Assembly (NCBI GenBank): GCA_905221615.1 | Contig: CAJNDT010005879.1 | Coordinates: 62,001-126,000, forward strand | Origin: Symbiodinium sp. CCMP2592 | Lineage: Eukaryota > Sar > Dinophyceae > Suessiales > Symbiodiniaceae | DNA length: 64,000 nucleotides | Direction: 5' to 3' | Part shown: positions 33,551-46,323 of the stretch, one piece after another | How the letters are laid out: each line of letters begins with the position of its first letter | How positions within the stretch are numbered: the first letter of the stretch is position 1 | Program-made: the position numbers and the translations under genes | The notes under the pieces: generated by a model | The model's database searches: none | What the model was told of the DNA's origin: nothing | Seen by the model: only the letters and a program-made list of their open reading frames with translations

Positions 33551-36500
33551 TGCCGTGTTTTTGAAGGCGTGAAAAGGCCTCACTGTGAGTCTTGGATGCT
33601 GGCTGGCTTCGTTAGTGCGGAAAAAACATCACGCCGCCGGTGTGCGAGTCTTCCTCATCCATCTAATATATGCCTACACCACCGTCCGGTGGGAGTAGTA
33701 TCCTCTAGCAGCTCCTTGGAAAATGGAGAGCCTGGCACTCCTTCAACTTTCCCTGCCAGGTGAGGCAGCGCGGAGAGAAAGGAGGAATGAATCGCCAGCA
33801 GCGGCCGGAGGACAGTTCCGGAACAGCGTGGGGCACACCATATCAAACTATATTATGGGGCATTTTTAGATCTTACGTTAAGTCTCAGGAGATCTGCGCG
33901 CAAGGCCAGAGCGACGCGAGCTTTCCCGGGACGCAGCTCCTGCTGTGCTGCTTTGCACTCATGTCCTGTATGTATATATTCGTATATACACATATTTCAG
34001 AGTAGTATATGCATCTCATATCATATACATACTGTCGTGTCGCCAGTTTATTTTTTCACAAGATAGGTCGGGCCCGTCCCTCGGAAAGCCATTGTTAGCC
34101 TTCATTTTGGAACGTCTGAATCCCGCCAGTACTTTGAGGAAGCATTTTGGCTGTGCTCCTCAACCACGTCCGGAAATGTTGGCCGTGCTGACGAGTGCCA
34201 CCAGTAGCTGGGGGGAAGCATTGTGGTCGCGCACAAGAATCTCACCAGCAGAATGCACTTTGGTCTGGGTTTCCTGGTGGTCTCTTTGATTGTCTTCCGG
34301 TGGCCTCATGATTCCTCACTGAGTCAGTCTCTCACTCACTGCGCCTTCGGAGATGCGTCCAAGCTCCACGCCGAGCAAACACAGCTCGACTCTTCGAAGC
34401 ACAATTCGTGAACCACAGGCAGCCGTGGCACTACGATCGTGTTGCTTCTGGCGTGGAGGCTCTTGATAGTGTTCTTCCACCGGCAATAATTCAATAGTTA
34501 CTTACAGAGGCTCGACTACTTCTATTGATGCGACTGCTGCTGATACAGCTACAACGACGAAGCCGGCCGAGGTACCACTGTGTCCTTTCCACGGTTCTCC
34601 CGGCTGCCCTGTGCCAGGACCGCCAGGACAAACGAGATGGCCGAGCTGGTCGCAGACAGAACGATCGTAGTCGTCGCTTTGCTTAAGCAAAGTGTGACCC
34701 CAGCATTTCGGGGTTCTGTGACGCCGCAAACCATCCATATGCAAACCTTCGTGGCCTTCGTGGCTGTCAGATCCGAGGCAACATGCACGAGGGGAAGAAG
34801 GTGGGGCTTGCATCCGTGCCTAATGCTGCTTTCGTGCTAATTTTGTGAGCCCTGCAAAACAAGTGAACCGCAAGAGTTGTAGCATGTTGTAGCTGCCCAT
34901 CTGACGAAGTGGCTTTGCCTCTTGGGCCCCAACAGCTGTAGCAGCGCAAGGTAAGATGAATGGTGCCAGAGTACGAGCAGGGGAGTAGAACTGGTTTGTC
35001 GGGCCTGTAGCTTTTGATAAGAGCTTAAACCTTAAACCATATGATCAGTGTGCCCTCCAAACTTGTCCCTAGAGTGGGCTATGCGATATCCTGTCGTGCT
35101 AGCTGGGATGAGATGCCAATCCATACACTTCGGTTTAGGGATTTTTAGGGTTTCTGGGAAGTGCTTGAGCTGTTCAGTTGCCAAGAGTCCAAGAGTTATC
35201 CCACTCTGAGCACCCTGAACGAAGTACGTTCTGGTGTAAGCATGCTCTATACCCTGACACATGTATGAAATACTTGTACCTGCTTTTATGTGCATGTAGA
35301 GTCCACATGATATCAAGCATGTGTATGTGCAGCTTCAGTACATAACCATACCTATACCTAGACAGACGAATACCAGTTTAACCAAAAGTGAGTACAACTC
35401 CGCATCTAGTCATGGATATGTTCATGAATTCTTATATACTTGCGAAGCTAGCACATATACATAGAGTTAGATATGCCTGCGTGCATGCACACTCTGTCCA
35501 GCCACGTACACACTCTGCGTTTTTACGTGTGTCGCCAGCTTTGGGATCGTGCTGTCTTCCCCTCTGTAGCTTACCCGGCTTACCCACTTTGTGGCATTTC
35601 ACTTTGCTTTGCAGAGAGGGGATTAATCGTCGTACGTGTTTGTCAGACCGAGCCCTTTGAAGCCCCTTGTCCGGTCCGGTGAGGCCAACGCGTGGTGGCC
35701 AGATTCGGCTTGGGAGTCGTGGCAGGCCGCTCGGGGCTTCGGGTTTCGACCACTTCGAGGTTCTCGAAATGATGGCTTGGAGGCTGAAATCCAGTTTGCA
35801 ACTGCCGCCGGACCCAGTAGTTTTCGGTTTGATTGCTGTAGGCAGAGGCTTAGCGTCAAGGAAGTACGGAAGAGACCTCGAAGCTTGAAGCCACAAGACC
35901 GCACCACTCACTGCAAGAGCTGGTATGTCCGAATACCCTTGGCATGAACGAGCCTCACCCAAGCGACGTTCACCCCTTGAGGGTTGGGACGGCAACTGCT
36001 GGGCGTATCCCCAGGCCGGGCGTCTGTGCAGCAGTTTGAGCTTTCGTTGACTGTCAGCTTTGAAGGCGTTGGAGGGAGTCTCGGCAGGCGACAAACAAAC
36101 CCTGCGCAGTTCGCTTGGAAATCGTTCGTAAAGAGTGCATGCTGGTAGGTGTGTGCCGGTGGCCGTGAACGCTTCATGCAGGTGAAGTCCACAAAGTACA
36201 AAGTGAAGAGCTTCAAAGTTGATCTCACCCTGTTCTCGAGATTCCCGAGATAGAGCAAAACCCCATTTGATCCTTCAGCTCAGAACTCGCAGGGCGCAGC
36301 CGTTCTGTCTCTCGATGTAATGCTTCAAGCAAACGGCTTCAGCTTGTCTTTCAGGCTTCTGGGTTGAGGTGATGGAATATGGGTGACTCACACGTACGAG
36401 CCCTCGGATGGGGACATCTTCGGGTGATAGCGGTCGGCCTTGATTCCAGCCGGACCAACCTGCTACAGAACCTGGGAGTGCTAGGCTTTCCAGAAATACT

Positions 36501-36562
36501 AGGACGCACGGGGTGGCCGCAAGAGCACTCAAGAGAGGTCTCCAGGAACTTTCTGACAACCC

Positions 36563-38782
36563 CTAGCCGTCCCAGCTCGCAATGTTGTCCGCGATTCATG
36601 GTTCTATACGTGATGTGCCAGAGTAGTTCGTTAATACGGTGTGTATCAAGTAGCGATGACGCAAGCTGGCGCAAGGGTGGGTGAAAGGGGTATACAAGTC
36701 AGCAAAGGGAGGGACAAATACTTTCACCAGCCTCCCGGTGCGAAGCTAGTGTCTGGCTGCCAAGTGGGGGTACAAAGGAATGAAAAGGTTGAGAGCCGGA
36801 CGGTCAAGACCTTAACGACTCACCTTCGAGAGTGCTGACCCGATTCCCGACATGGCAAAGTGACGCGAGCGCTTTGAAGAGGCCGATGCCCACTCTGCTC
36901 AGCGAGGATCAGGACGGGACGCAGACTTCAGCAGTGAAGCTGACGAGTATCCTAGAGACCTGACAGATAGCTTGCGAGCTTCCTCGCAGGGCCCTGTTAA
37001 GCGCAAAGCTTTTGGCAGTCATTGTCATTGTGTGTTTCCAGTTGCAGAAGTTCGCAGAAAGTATCCAGGATTCCCCTCGCGGCCATGTCGAGCTATGTTT
37101 GACTCTGCCACATGACTAGAGTCTAGACTAGAGTTGGCTCCTCGATGCTGAGGGAGTGTCATCAGCGATTTGCTTCGAGCAAGGAGGCTGCAGAAGTCGC
37201 GGAAAGAAGGCCTCCCGGACCCTGCGGGGATCGTTTGTTTGTCGCGCATCTGGTTTCCTCACGCACCAGCTCTCTGTCTCTCTTGCTCGTGGCTTGTTTC
37301 TGCTAGCCGTCCCAGCTCGCAATGTTGTCCGCGATTCATGGTTCTATACGTGAAGTGCCAGAGTAGTTCGTTAATACGGTGTGTATCAAGTAGCGATGAC
37401 GCAAGCTGGCGCAAGGGTGGGTGAAAGGGGTATACAAGTCAGCAAAGCCAGGGACAAATACTTTCACCAGCCTCCCGGTGCGAAGCTAGTGTCTGGCTGC
37501 CAAGTGGGGGTACAAAGGAATGAAAAGGTTGAGAGCCGGACGGTCAACACCTTAACGACTCACCTTCGAGAGTGCTGACCCGATTCCCGACATGGCAAAG
37601 TGACGCGAGCGCTTTGAAGAGGCCGATGCCCACTCTGCTCAGCGAGGATCAGGACGGGACGCAGACTTCAGCAGTGAAGCTGACGAGTATCCTAGAGACC
37701 TGACAGATAGCTTGCGAGCTTCCTCGCAGGGCCCTGTTAAGCGCAAAGCTTTTGGCAGTCATTGTCATTGTGTGTTTCCAGTTGCAGAAGTTCGCAGAAA
37801 GTATCCAGGATTCCCCTCGCGGCCATGTCGAGCTATGTTTGACTCTGCCACATGACTAGAGTCTAGACTAGAGTTGGCTCCTCGATGCTGAGGGAGTGTC
37901 ATCAGCGATTTGCTTCGAGCAAGGAGGCTACAGAAGTCGCGGAAAGAAGGCCTCCCGGACCCTGCGGGGATCGTTTGTTTGTCGTGCATCTGGTTTCCTC
38001 ACGCACCAGCTCTCTGTCTCTCTTGCTCGTGGCTTGTTTCTGCTAGCCGTCCCAGCTCGCAATGTTGTCCGCGATTCATGGTTCTATACGTGAAGTGCCA
38101 GGGTAGTTCGTTAATACGGTGTGTATCAAGTAGCGATGACGCAAGCTGGCGCAAGGGTGGGTGAAAGGGGTATACAAGTCAGCAAAGGGAGGGACAAATA
38201 CTTTCACCAGCCTCCCGGTGCGAAGCTAGTGTCTGGCTGCCAAGTGGGGGTACAAAGGAATGAAAAGGTTGAGAGCCGGACGGTCAAGACCTTAACGACT
38301 CACCTTCGAGAGTGCTGACCCGATTCCCGACATGGCAAAGTGACGCGAGCGCTTTGAAGAGGCCGATGCCCACTCTGCTCAGCGAGGATCAGGACGGGAC
38401 GCAGACTTCAGCAGTGAAGCTGACGAGTATCCTAGAGACCTGACAGATAGCTTGCGAGCTTCCTCGCAGGGCCCTGTTAAGCGCAAAGCTTTTGGCAGTC
38501 ATTGTCATTGTGTGTTTCCAGTTGCAGAAGTTCGCAGAAAGTATCCAGGATTCCCCTCGCGGCCATGTCGAGCTATGTTTGACTCTGCCACATGACTAGA
38601 GTCTAGACTAGAGTTGGCTCCTCGATGCTGAGGGAGTGTCATCAGCGATTTGCTTCGAGCAAGGAGGCTACAGAAGTCGCGGAAAGAAGGCCTCCCGGAC
38701 CCTGCGGGGATCGTTTGTTTGTCGTGCATCTGGTTTCCTCACGCACCAGCTCTCTGTCTCTCTTGCTCGTGGCTTGTTTCTG
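36563..38782 (+). repeat. three tandem 740-bp units
   Basis: Units start CTAGCCGTCCCAGCTCGC at 36563, 37303 and 38043, an exact 740-base period. They differ at only a few positions (for example AAAGGGAGGG versus AAAGCCAGGG, and GTCGCGCATC versus GTCGTGCATC). Every open frame in the unit is under 90 codons and lacks motifs, and no 5S, tRNA or spliced-leader sequence was recognised. It could be a satellite or a recently amplified non-coding segment. Confidence 0.97.
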
Positions 38783-39027
38783 CTGCCTGTGCATTGAGAG
38801 TTCAAGATGCAGGTGCAAGGTGCAGAGCATGCATTCGGAGGCGTACGGAAGGTTTGTTTAAGCCTTTCAGGGATGTATCTCCACACGGAGGATCGCGATA
38901 AATACAGCATCCCCTCAAAGCCGAGCAACTCTTGCGCGCAATACCTTGCCGGTGTACGTTCTTTGGCATGAAGCCCAAAAGCCACAACCTCAAGCCATGT
39001 TGCGAGGCGTGGTGAGGTGATGACTAC
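38783..39027. other. spacer, nothing recognised
   Basis: Links the 740-bp array to dispersed repeat copy B. Confidence 0.4.
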
Positions 39028-39258
39028 CATTGCGCAATGGACATCTACTGTTCTCGTCCCGTCTGGTTTTAACTGCATCGGACAAATCCCAGTGGCCGGG
39101 CACACATTGTTTCCCATGGGTTCTTTGCGCGTCAGTCGGTCTCACATATTTCGTCAGACATCCTCGATAGAGCAGCTCCAAGCATTGAAGCGCGCAAAAA
39201 TCCGCTGAGTGCAGACTTCGTCGAATCCCACCAAGAGGCCTCGTGGAAGCTTGACTTT
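39028..39258 (+). repeat. dispersed repeat, copy B
   Basis: Same-orientation match to 5630-5957, lacking the roughly 70 bases found at 5677-5746 in copy A. Confidence 0.75.
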
Positions 39259-40971
39259 GTGAAGAGATTGTTTGGCTCTAGACTCTCGACCCGAGATAAT
39301 ACAGGGCACGGCTTCCAATGGTCGAGTGACAGCAGCATGTGTGATGTTGAAACTGAGGTGTCGTGACCAGATCCGACATGCACACGAATCTTAGTCTTGG
39401 AGTTGGCTGGTTCTGCACCACCACCAATCTGCATCATTTCCATAAGACCAACTAGACATGGCCCGCCTCCGAGCAATGGCTTTCTGCTGCGCCTCAGGCC
39501 GCCTTGTTCGTGCTGCACACGTCGGTTTGTAAAGACATGTGGGCCAGGAGGAGCCGGGAGAGGTTGCCTTTGTCGGCTCCTACGCGGAAGCTCATGAGAC
39601 TCGAGCGCTTTGTTCCGCTTATTCACGAGGCTTTGCAAAGACGGAGGGTGGCAGGAAAGCACAGCATTGATGCACAGAAAAGGGGTGCTTTCGCGGCGGC
39701 TTGAAACGCATTTGTACACTGAAAGCCGCAGGTGGATTCGGGTTGTCCTGCTAATCGTCGCGCGATTCAGCCACGTCGTGTGTGATGGTTTCGCTGCAGC
39801 TTTATCGGCTGATTGCTGCACTGCGTGGCTTCTGTCCGAAGCTTTGGCCATGGCTCAAGCTGACGCCATTGGTGCTGCTGTGGATGAAGTCTCCGAGTCG
39901 TCAGACAGGGAGGAACATGCGCAGGCAGCTCGGGAGGCGCAGCCCGGAGAAAAAACGTGAACATTAGAATCCTGCTTGTTGCCGTTGCAGGAGGCCCGGC
40001 GGCAGAACTACATGCAGTCCCTGACAAGATGGGTGTCTGGCATGAATGTGACCCGTCGAAGCACATGCTTGGGCTGCGCTTGAGGTTTCTGGTTGGCCTT
40101 GCCAGCGGCTGTTGTTGTGCTCGAAGTTTCTTCCGAAGTGGAGAGGTTGTGCGCCCCGAACTGGTTCGTGCCATCTTTGCCTACCAGGCCCTCTACTCCC
40201 TGGGCAGCAGCCTGAGCTTGCGATTCGGGACTGCGCCGTGTGCCGAGTCTCCGAGAGTCTCAAGTCCAAGGTGACGCGCTGCGCGGTGGCGAGGATGCAC
40301 GCAGACTTCGAAGACTGCACAGAAAGAGTCACGCCACCAAAGCCATCGATGAGTTCTGGTCACACTCCTGGCAGCTCAAGCCTTATCGCATCCAGATCCA
40401 ACAGCGCTGCTGAGATTTTTCTGTGGTTTCAGTGAGAATAGCAATCATGATTGTCTCCACTTGCAGGCAGCGTGAGCAATTGAGGCAAAATCCTATGCTT
40501 GCTGTTTCTGAAAAACGGCCTGGCTGCCAGCATCATCGGTGGCGCGGCCGCGCATGTCATGGAGATGGATATCCAGAATAGGCTCTTTGAATAGGCATTA
40601 GCCTCTTGAACATTCCAGCTGCATTGAATTTGTTGGAATATGACACATCGATCCGAACATCGGTCGAGATGCCTTCAATGAGCAAATACTTGAGAAAAAC
40701 ACTTGCTACAAGCAGCCTTTACTAAGTGTTACAACAGCACCACCGCAAGGTCAACTTCAAAACCCTGCAGCCCACCAAAGTCCAAGCAGGGAAGAGGAAC
40801 TGCGGGAGCCCAGTTTCAAGCAGGGCTTGGAACCAGGATTTCAGTTCGGGCTCTTTAGCTGAGATGGGCAGGATGATGCAGGATGGGTAGGGCTAGGTGT
40901 AGCGCAGAGAAAGGACTAGCGTGATGACTCAGTTTGGGCAGGGAAGAGCTAGGATCTGCAAAGTAGTGTAA
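39259..40971. other. no gene resolved
   Basis: Open frames on both strands overlap without domain support. Part may be 5' exons of the TIR-like membrane gene that follows (for example the hydrophobic stretch near 39740-39850), but this is unproven. Confidence 0.35.
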
Positions 40972-43483
40972 ATGCGCTCAGCCAAGCTTGCAGAACAAGG
41001 TACGCTGGCTGCTGTCCTGACTTTCGGTCTCACACGCAACGGTTATCTCTTGGAATATCGCCCAGTATGGGAGATCCCCTATTTCTGCATGGCAGCCGGA
41101 ACATTTTCCTCGGTGCTGACGCTCTTTCTGTGGCCGTCTCGTGTTGCTCGCTTGCAAACGGCTGGAATCTTTCTCTGGACTTTTTGGTTCGTCTTTCCTT
41201 CATCCTGTCTACCTGTGTCGAGATCCAAGAGCACAGCAGGCCATGCAGCGTGACTGCACGGAATAAGCTGCAGCTGAAGTCGATGCGCGTACGGGCGAAG
41301 AGCTGAGGAGCAACTCCATGAGTCTGCCTGTGTGAACAGCCAAGGTCAAAGTTTTTCTGGACATCTGCTGCATCGATCAGGTGTGCAGCCCTGAACATCC
41401 CGATGACAGCCTAGGCTCCTGAACCGCTTGCGAATCCGAATGCCCCTTCATAGGTGGATGAAAAGAACAAGGCGGAAGGCATTGTGAGTTTGGGCGGCAT
41501 CCTCAAGCAGTCTAAGACCTTGCTGGTCCTGTGGGATCATACCTACATTGAGACTGGGAGGAAATTTAAGCCGTTTGTTGTCTTGAGGCTGTGCATGTTC
41601 CCGTTGAGTTTTCTGAGCTTCGTCATGCTTGATCGGCATGGAAGTTGAGTTGGCCCAGCACCAACAAACTACGAACCCCGCGAACCCGGAGCGCCTCAAG
41701 CTTAGCGCGACACATGTCCGAAGGATCGTCTCTGGTGTGTTTTTGAAATTGCTGCCTTTCTGCATCGAAGTGGCAAGCCGCGTGCGGTGATACGGCCCAC
41801 GCTCTTGGGACCTGCCGCGGTGGTGGCGTGGGCAGCGATCCCAATTATCGGCGGTCTGTGGACTGTTTTCTTTCTTCGACTGGCCGAAGAAATCCCTCAA
41901 GTGGCATGAGCAGTACAACGTGTACATAATACAGTTTTGCTTCTATGTGGTCTTCTATCCAGGCACTGTGGCCATGCGAGCTTATCACCACAGCATTGAG
42001 ATCTTCCATCGGCAGCTGCAAACTTTTCGGCTGTCAAGCACCAAATGCCACTGCTGCACTGCCGGGCACGTCGCCCCGGACGGCACAGTCTTGCCGTGTG
42101 ATCGTGAGATAGTGGTTCCTTGAAGGCTTTCGTAACTTTGTTCTGCAGGTATAGTTAGACTGCAGATGCGCTGTCGGACTTATCTAACCAAACGGCAGGT
42201 TCAGTGTGTCACCAACTGGTTCGGAAGCGCGCAGCAGTTTGAAGACTTTGCCGCGCCTCTACTCGCTCCACCTTCGACAAACAGCTCGGGCAACACATGT
42301 TCCCGTACGGTGACTTGAATAAATAACTGTGCGACTTTTTTGACGGAGGCCAATAGAAGTCGCTTAACTTTGTGTGTGATCGTTTGTGAAGGAACCTGGT
42401 TAACTTAGCATGGCTTCGGAAGCCGGTGTTTTTTGGGGCACTGTCCCTCTGTCTCAAGGCTACTTCCTGGTGATCTTTTGTCCTGTTCTGTGGACCGGGC
42501 TTGACATGAGCATCGGTTCCTGCTGGCCGGACTGCCATCGCGAGCCGCGGCACGCGCCACAGAAATGGTCCTTTCACTGGCTCTGCTACTTCATGGGCCT
42601 CTGGTTGGGGGTCATGCCAACCACCGCCAAGGCGAACTCGCCCAGTTTAGGCCCATGTTAGGCCTTTGAGTGGCGGTTGCACGTTTAAGCGACGGTTGCG
42701 GGCTCATGCACTTCTGATGCTCGGGTTCATGATTTTGTCTTGTTTCAACAGAGACCATGAGGTTCAGCGCCCGTGCTTCCCCACAACCTGTTTTGCCAGC
42801 ATCCCGCCCAGGTGGGTCTTTACCTGGCGAGCTACTTTCGTAGGCCACGGCGATACTTGGTCTGCGATGTGCCTTTGGAGCAATTGGTCTCGCGGGCACC
42901 GAGCCAGCATGGTGACGATACTAGACAACCTGTTCAAGTGTTTTAAGCAAGCTTTTCGGAAGGTGCCCAGCCCAATGCGTGCTTTGTACTTGCATCTTGG
43001 GTAGCAAGCCTTTGGACCTTGGAGGTGCTTCTCAACCTGATGATCGTCACGCTAATGAACATGTGCTTTGGCATCGCGCTCCAGGTGCATGCACTGCAGT
43101 TGCGTAGATCTCCATGGGTAAAGAGTGAAGGTCAGTGAAGGTCCGCCAAGTGTCAGGTTTGAGCAAAGACTTCCCGTGCCGCGACAGCTGCAGGTGGGCG
43201 CCGTCTTCAATGACAATGAGCCGAAATGGTTAGAGGAGGTGACACTGGCGTCATTGAGCACTGTTCGCTCATGAAACGACATTCTCTTCAGTGTGTTGTT
43301 TGTGCGAGTGTGGTGTTACTACACCGAAGTGCATCAAGCGCTGCGCAGGTCATCAGCGACTCTTACATGCGTTCGGTGTTGCTGGGAGTGACCTTTCTTG
43401 TGCCGGCTTGTGTTTTGTTCCTTGTGCCGGAAATTTGTGCACGATGCCGATCTCACCCAAGTGGAGGTTCGGACAGCATCTGA
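40972..43483 (+). pseudogene. TIR-like multi-pass membrane protein, multi-exon, apparent frameshifts
   Basis: Motifs follow a dinoflagellate family in order. A membrane region (about 41000-41200: LTFGLTRNG, PYFCMAAGTFSS) comes first. Exon 41345-41380 reads VKVFLDICCIDQ and joins through a GT-AG intron to exon 41454 onward (KAEGIVSLGGILKQSKTLLVLW). The exon from 41724 gives RLWCVFEIAAF, the WC-x-x-E of TIR-type folds, and a membrane helix (AAIPIIGGLWTVFF). Next come 41900-42120 (YVVFYPG, KCHCCTAGHV, CDREIV), 42195-42310 (CVTNWFGSAQQFEDF), 42410-42600 (LWTGLD, two hydrophobic runs), 43010-43082 (LWTLEVLLNLMIVTL) and 43370-43440 (MRSVLLGVTFLVPACVLFLVP). The frame changes without a plausible intron near 41890 and again near 42260, so this copy may be inactive or contain assembly errors. 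A role in signalling at a membrane is inferred from the TIR-like domain. Confidence 0.6.
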
Positions 43484-44819
43484 CCTCTTTCAAGCACGTG
43501 GTTTCATGAGAAGGTCAGAAGGACACAGCCCGGTTACACCTAAGCCTGAAGAAACGATTCTCAACCAGCTGCTCTAGCCTTCCCGTGCAAACTTGTATCA
43601 GAGCCCGTCTGACTTCTTGCGACTTGGCGCTGCTCAGCAGAGTGAGTTCGTTTTCAAGCTGGCTAGAATGCTCGTGCGGTCCGCTCATCGTGCCGAATTT
43701 GCGGGATTCTGTTTTATCAACAACCTGTCTCCGGAAGGACTGGCGCTGTTGCGGAAAAAGCACACACTGCATGAGCAAAAGGCCAAACAAATCTTCAGGC
43801 TCATGTTCAGCTTGTGGGCTTTTTTCTCCTAGATTTCGGAAGTAGGACGTAACGCTTTGACGTGCGTTAAAGAGACCTCGGACAGGATTTAAGAAGGACA
43901 AGAGGACACGTAGGTACGGGCTTGGAAACCTGCACTCGTGAACTAGTTCCGGCATGCTTTTGGGTGGGAGAAACCTACCGCACGGCGCAGCAGAACAATT
44001 AGTAGCCGTCTTCCCTGACATCAACAGGTCACGCAGTACTGTACGAGGCTGGCAACCGTTTGCACAAAGGCTCTCTTGTTTACGCGATGTTGAAGCCGTG
44101 AGCCCGCAGAGTCGAATGCTGCACGGAAGTGTCAAGACGCAGGAAGCGCCGAGACGGGCTGCAGTCCAGTCCTTTCAACTTTCCTGTTCAAGTGCGAGAG
44201 GCAAACCAAACTGGGTTAAAGCATCGTGTATTGTCTTCTTCCTATGGGTTTGTGAAAGAAGTCTTCGACAGGTTTCCTTTGCTTGGAACCACAGGGGTGA
44301 CGAAGCAGTTGGACGCCTGCTAAAAGCATGCTGTACCGAGCTTTGCCTCTTAAACGTAGCTTTTTCTTGAGTGCAGCTAACGTTCTCTGGCGAGACATGT
44401 CTCCAAGTGTTTGCAGAACATGGTCGTGTCGACTTCACTGTTCTCGGATCCGTTGAAATTGCTGCTAAGCAACAACGGCCTCCACGATGACTTGCTGAGA
44501 GCGGTCGAGCGGTGGGCGGCGGATCATGTCAGTCATGAGCGTGAGCTTATTCGGGAAATATATTTGACTGCTTTTGCGACATAATCATTTATGTGATTTT
44601 CCGCTGCGGGAACCTCTTTCTCGGATATTCAACAGCTCTGCCATCATTATTTATGGTGGTGGTTTGAAAGGGGTGGTGGCGGGATGGGTTTGACTTGCAC
44701 GCACTGTTTTGTTCCAAAGTTAGAGCACTGGATCGTTTGCCTTGGCTGACAGGAAAGGGGGTGTCATCTCGATTTGTCGAAAACAGGACATTGCATGCTC
44801 TAGCTAGGAGCGGAAGAAT
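43484..44819. other. no firm gene
   Basis: A 79-codon plus-strand frame at 43593-43832 (SEFVFKLARMLVRSAHRAEF) looks coding but matches nothing known to me. The rest shows only short frames. Confidence 0.35.
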
Positions 44820-44887
44820 TTTGTGAGTAAGTTTGGCACGTTTGGTTTCTTTATTGACTCAATGCCATGTGGTGACAGAGAAATTTC

Positions 44888-46060
44888 ATGGTCATTCCGG
44901 TGCATGAACGTTTCTGTTTGCTGCAGCCTTGTTCATCCCGAAATATCCGCAGCAACATGGCTCCGGACATTTTCGGGGGCGAACCGCCGTTGCGGTTGGT
45001 CCGCCTTGGCATTTCTCCATCCGGCGAGGCGTTTGCAACACGGAAAATTGAAAAGGGCTTTGCCATTGCAAGCTGGAGTGCAGGAGGTACTGTAGTGGCC
45101 AATATTCTCAAACTTGTTTCGAAGGTTGGTTCGACTTTGCATGCGACATTGCCGAAGCCGGAGCTGTTCAAAGATTCAAGTGAACAGTTGACAGGGCGAC
45201 ATACACGGTCTTGAATGTGCTGTTCAAGAAGGTGCCGAGGCAGGACGGTTTTCGTCAACGCGTATACTGTTGGGCAACTCCAACCCCACTGTGCATGAGG
45301 TGGATTTCTCGAATGATTCGACCAGTCCCTTGATAGCCGCCGTGCAGGCTGGCAGATGTGTTGGACATGTGAAGGCTGCTCGTAGTTTGTCAGAGGTTGA
45401 GTCAGTTCCAGATGGGTCCATCCGGGTCCCATTTCTCGGGCCGGGTCCTACCGCATTTAGGTTTTACAAGCTTAAAGAAACGGCGATATGGGACCCATGC
45501 ACGGGTGGACTGTGGTTCGCATCCTTTTCCAAACGGAGCCACCAAGTTTCAATTGCACGATTTGCTGGTAGATCGCAAGATCCTCCACTATGGAAACCAC
45601 ATAGTATGGCTGCTGTTGTTTGCTATGTCTCCGTGGCTAGGCTGCGCATCATTGGTTCGAATGCAAGCAAGTTGCAACACGACTTTGGAGATGTGTCCAG
45701 AGCCGGCAACTCAGCATCGTGTGGAAGTGCGGTCCAGTCTACACATTCCATGAACCGATCTGCGTCAGAGCCCGAAGTCCACCACTCGCTTGATTTCTGG
45801 TTGGCATGTCCTGTGGATTTGCCACGAAGTGCAAACTGCTGCTTTTATGGGGGCACAATGTACTCTCGATGCTGAGCTACTTGGTGGTTGTGATAATTTG
45901 GCGGCAGTTCTTTTTGCCTGTTGCAGAAAACTATGTGCAATGGATGCTTCGGGGTAACAAGGTTTGTGTGCCAGTCGGGGGCGGTGATGATTTCTGCCAG
46001 AAATTCTCATCCGCGGGACATCGTTTTGGGAATTTCGTGGAGTCAGGATATCGTGTATAA
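44888..46060 (+). CDS. putative membrane protein exons, unassigned
   Basis: Plus-strand pieces in different frames look coding: 44940-45110 (RLVRLGISPSGEAFATRK), 45270-45420 and 45430-45690 (GNHIVWLLLFAMSPWLG, a likely membrane segment), and 45806-46060 (LSYLVVVIIWRQFFLPV, a second one). They could be exons of one gene or a second relative of the upstream membrane gene. Junctions were not resolved and no conserved domain was recognised. Confidence 0.3.
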
Positions 46061-46323
46061 GGCCGATCCAATGGAGAACTGGCAGCAGTCATACCGAGTC
46101 ATACTTTGCGGGATTTTTCATCCCTGCACACAAGCTCCTAGCCTGCGGTAAGGCATGGCTCTGTGATCGCTGCCCTGAGGCCGTGCAACAGCAAAGATCC
46201 TGATGACTGCACTGGGGACCAGTGTGTTACAGTGAAGTTCCTAGATGTGCCACAGTTTGGATACAGTAGCAAGCACAGCTAACATGCAAGACAGTGGATT
46301 GCCATTTCAAGGAAAGACTTCGG

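Larger units (their letters stand above)
30530..36275. other. long region without a firm gene
   Basis: Weak coding-like stretches are 32095-32190 (+, KGIAEKIPCRAQQ), 32330-32490 (+, RLILIAKPTWAGLREGSF), 32844-33131 (-, PSDYESFRLLQPLLE) and 35740-35888 (+, FDHFEVLEMMAWRLK). None matches a family I know and they do not join into one model. Short simple repeats are present near 31636-31683 (TA-rich) and 33508-33550. Confidence 0.4.

Noticed and set aside
34081-34115. Possible dinoflagellate spliced-leader relic
   Set aside because: Only scattered AGCCATT and CATTTTGG words, not the contiguous 22-base leader.
35432-36094. 220-codon minus-strand frame
   Set aside because: No motif, and the opposite strand looks equally or more coding at 35740-35888.
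36600-36660. tRNA B-box-like word (AGTAGTTCGTTAATAC) in the 740-bp unit
   Set aside because: No matching A box, acceptor stem or cloverleaf could be drawn.
36563-38782. Repeated 65-84-codon frames in the 740-bp units
   Set aside because: They are short, occur on both strands, have no motif and are identical only because the DNA is repeated.
39132-39851. 239-codon minus-strand frame
   Set aside because: It has no domain, overlaps dispersed repeat copy B and shows patchy composition; treated as chance.
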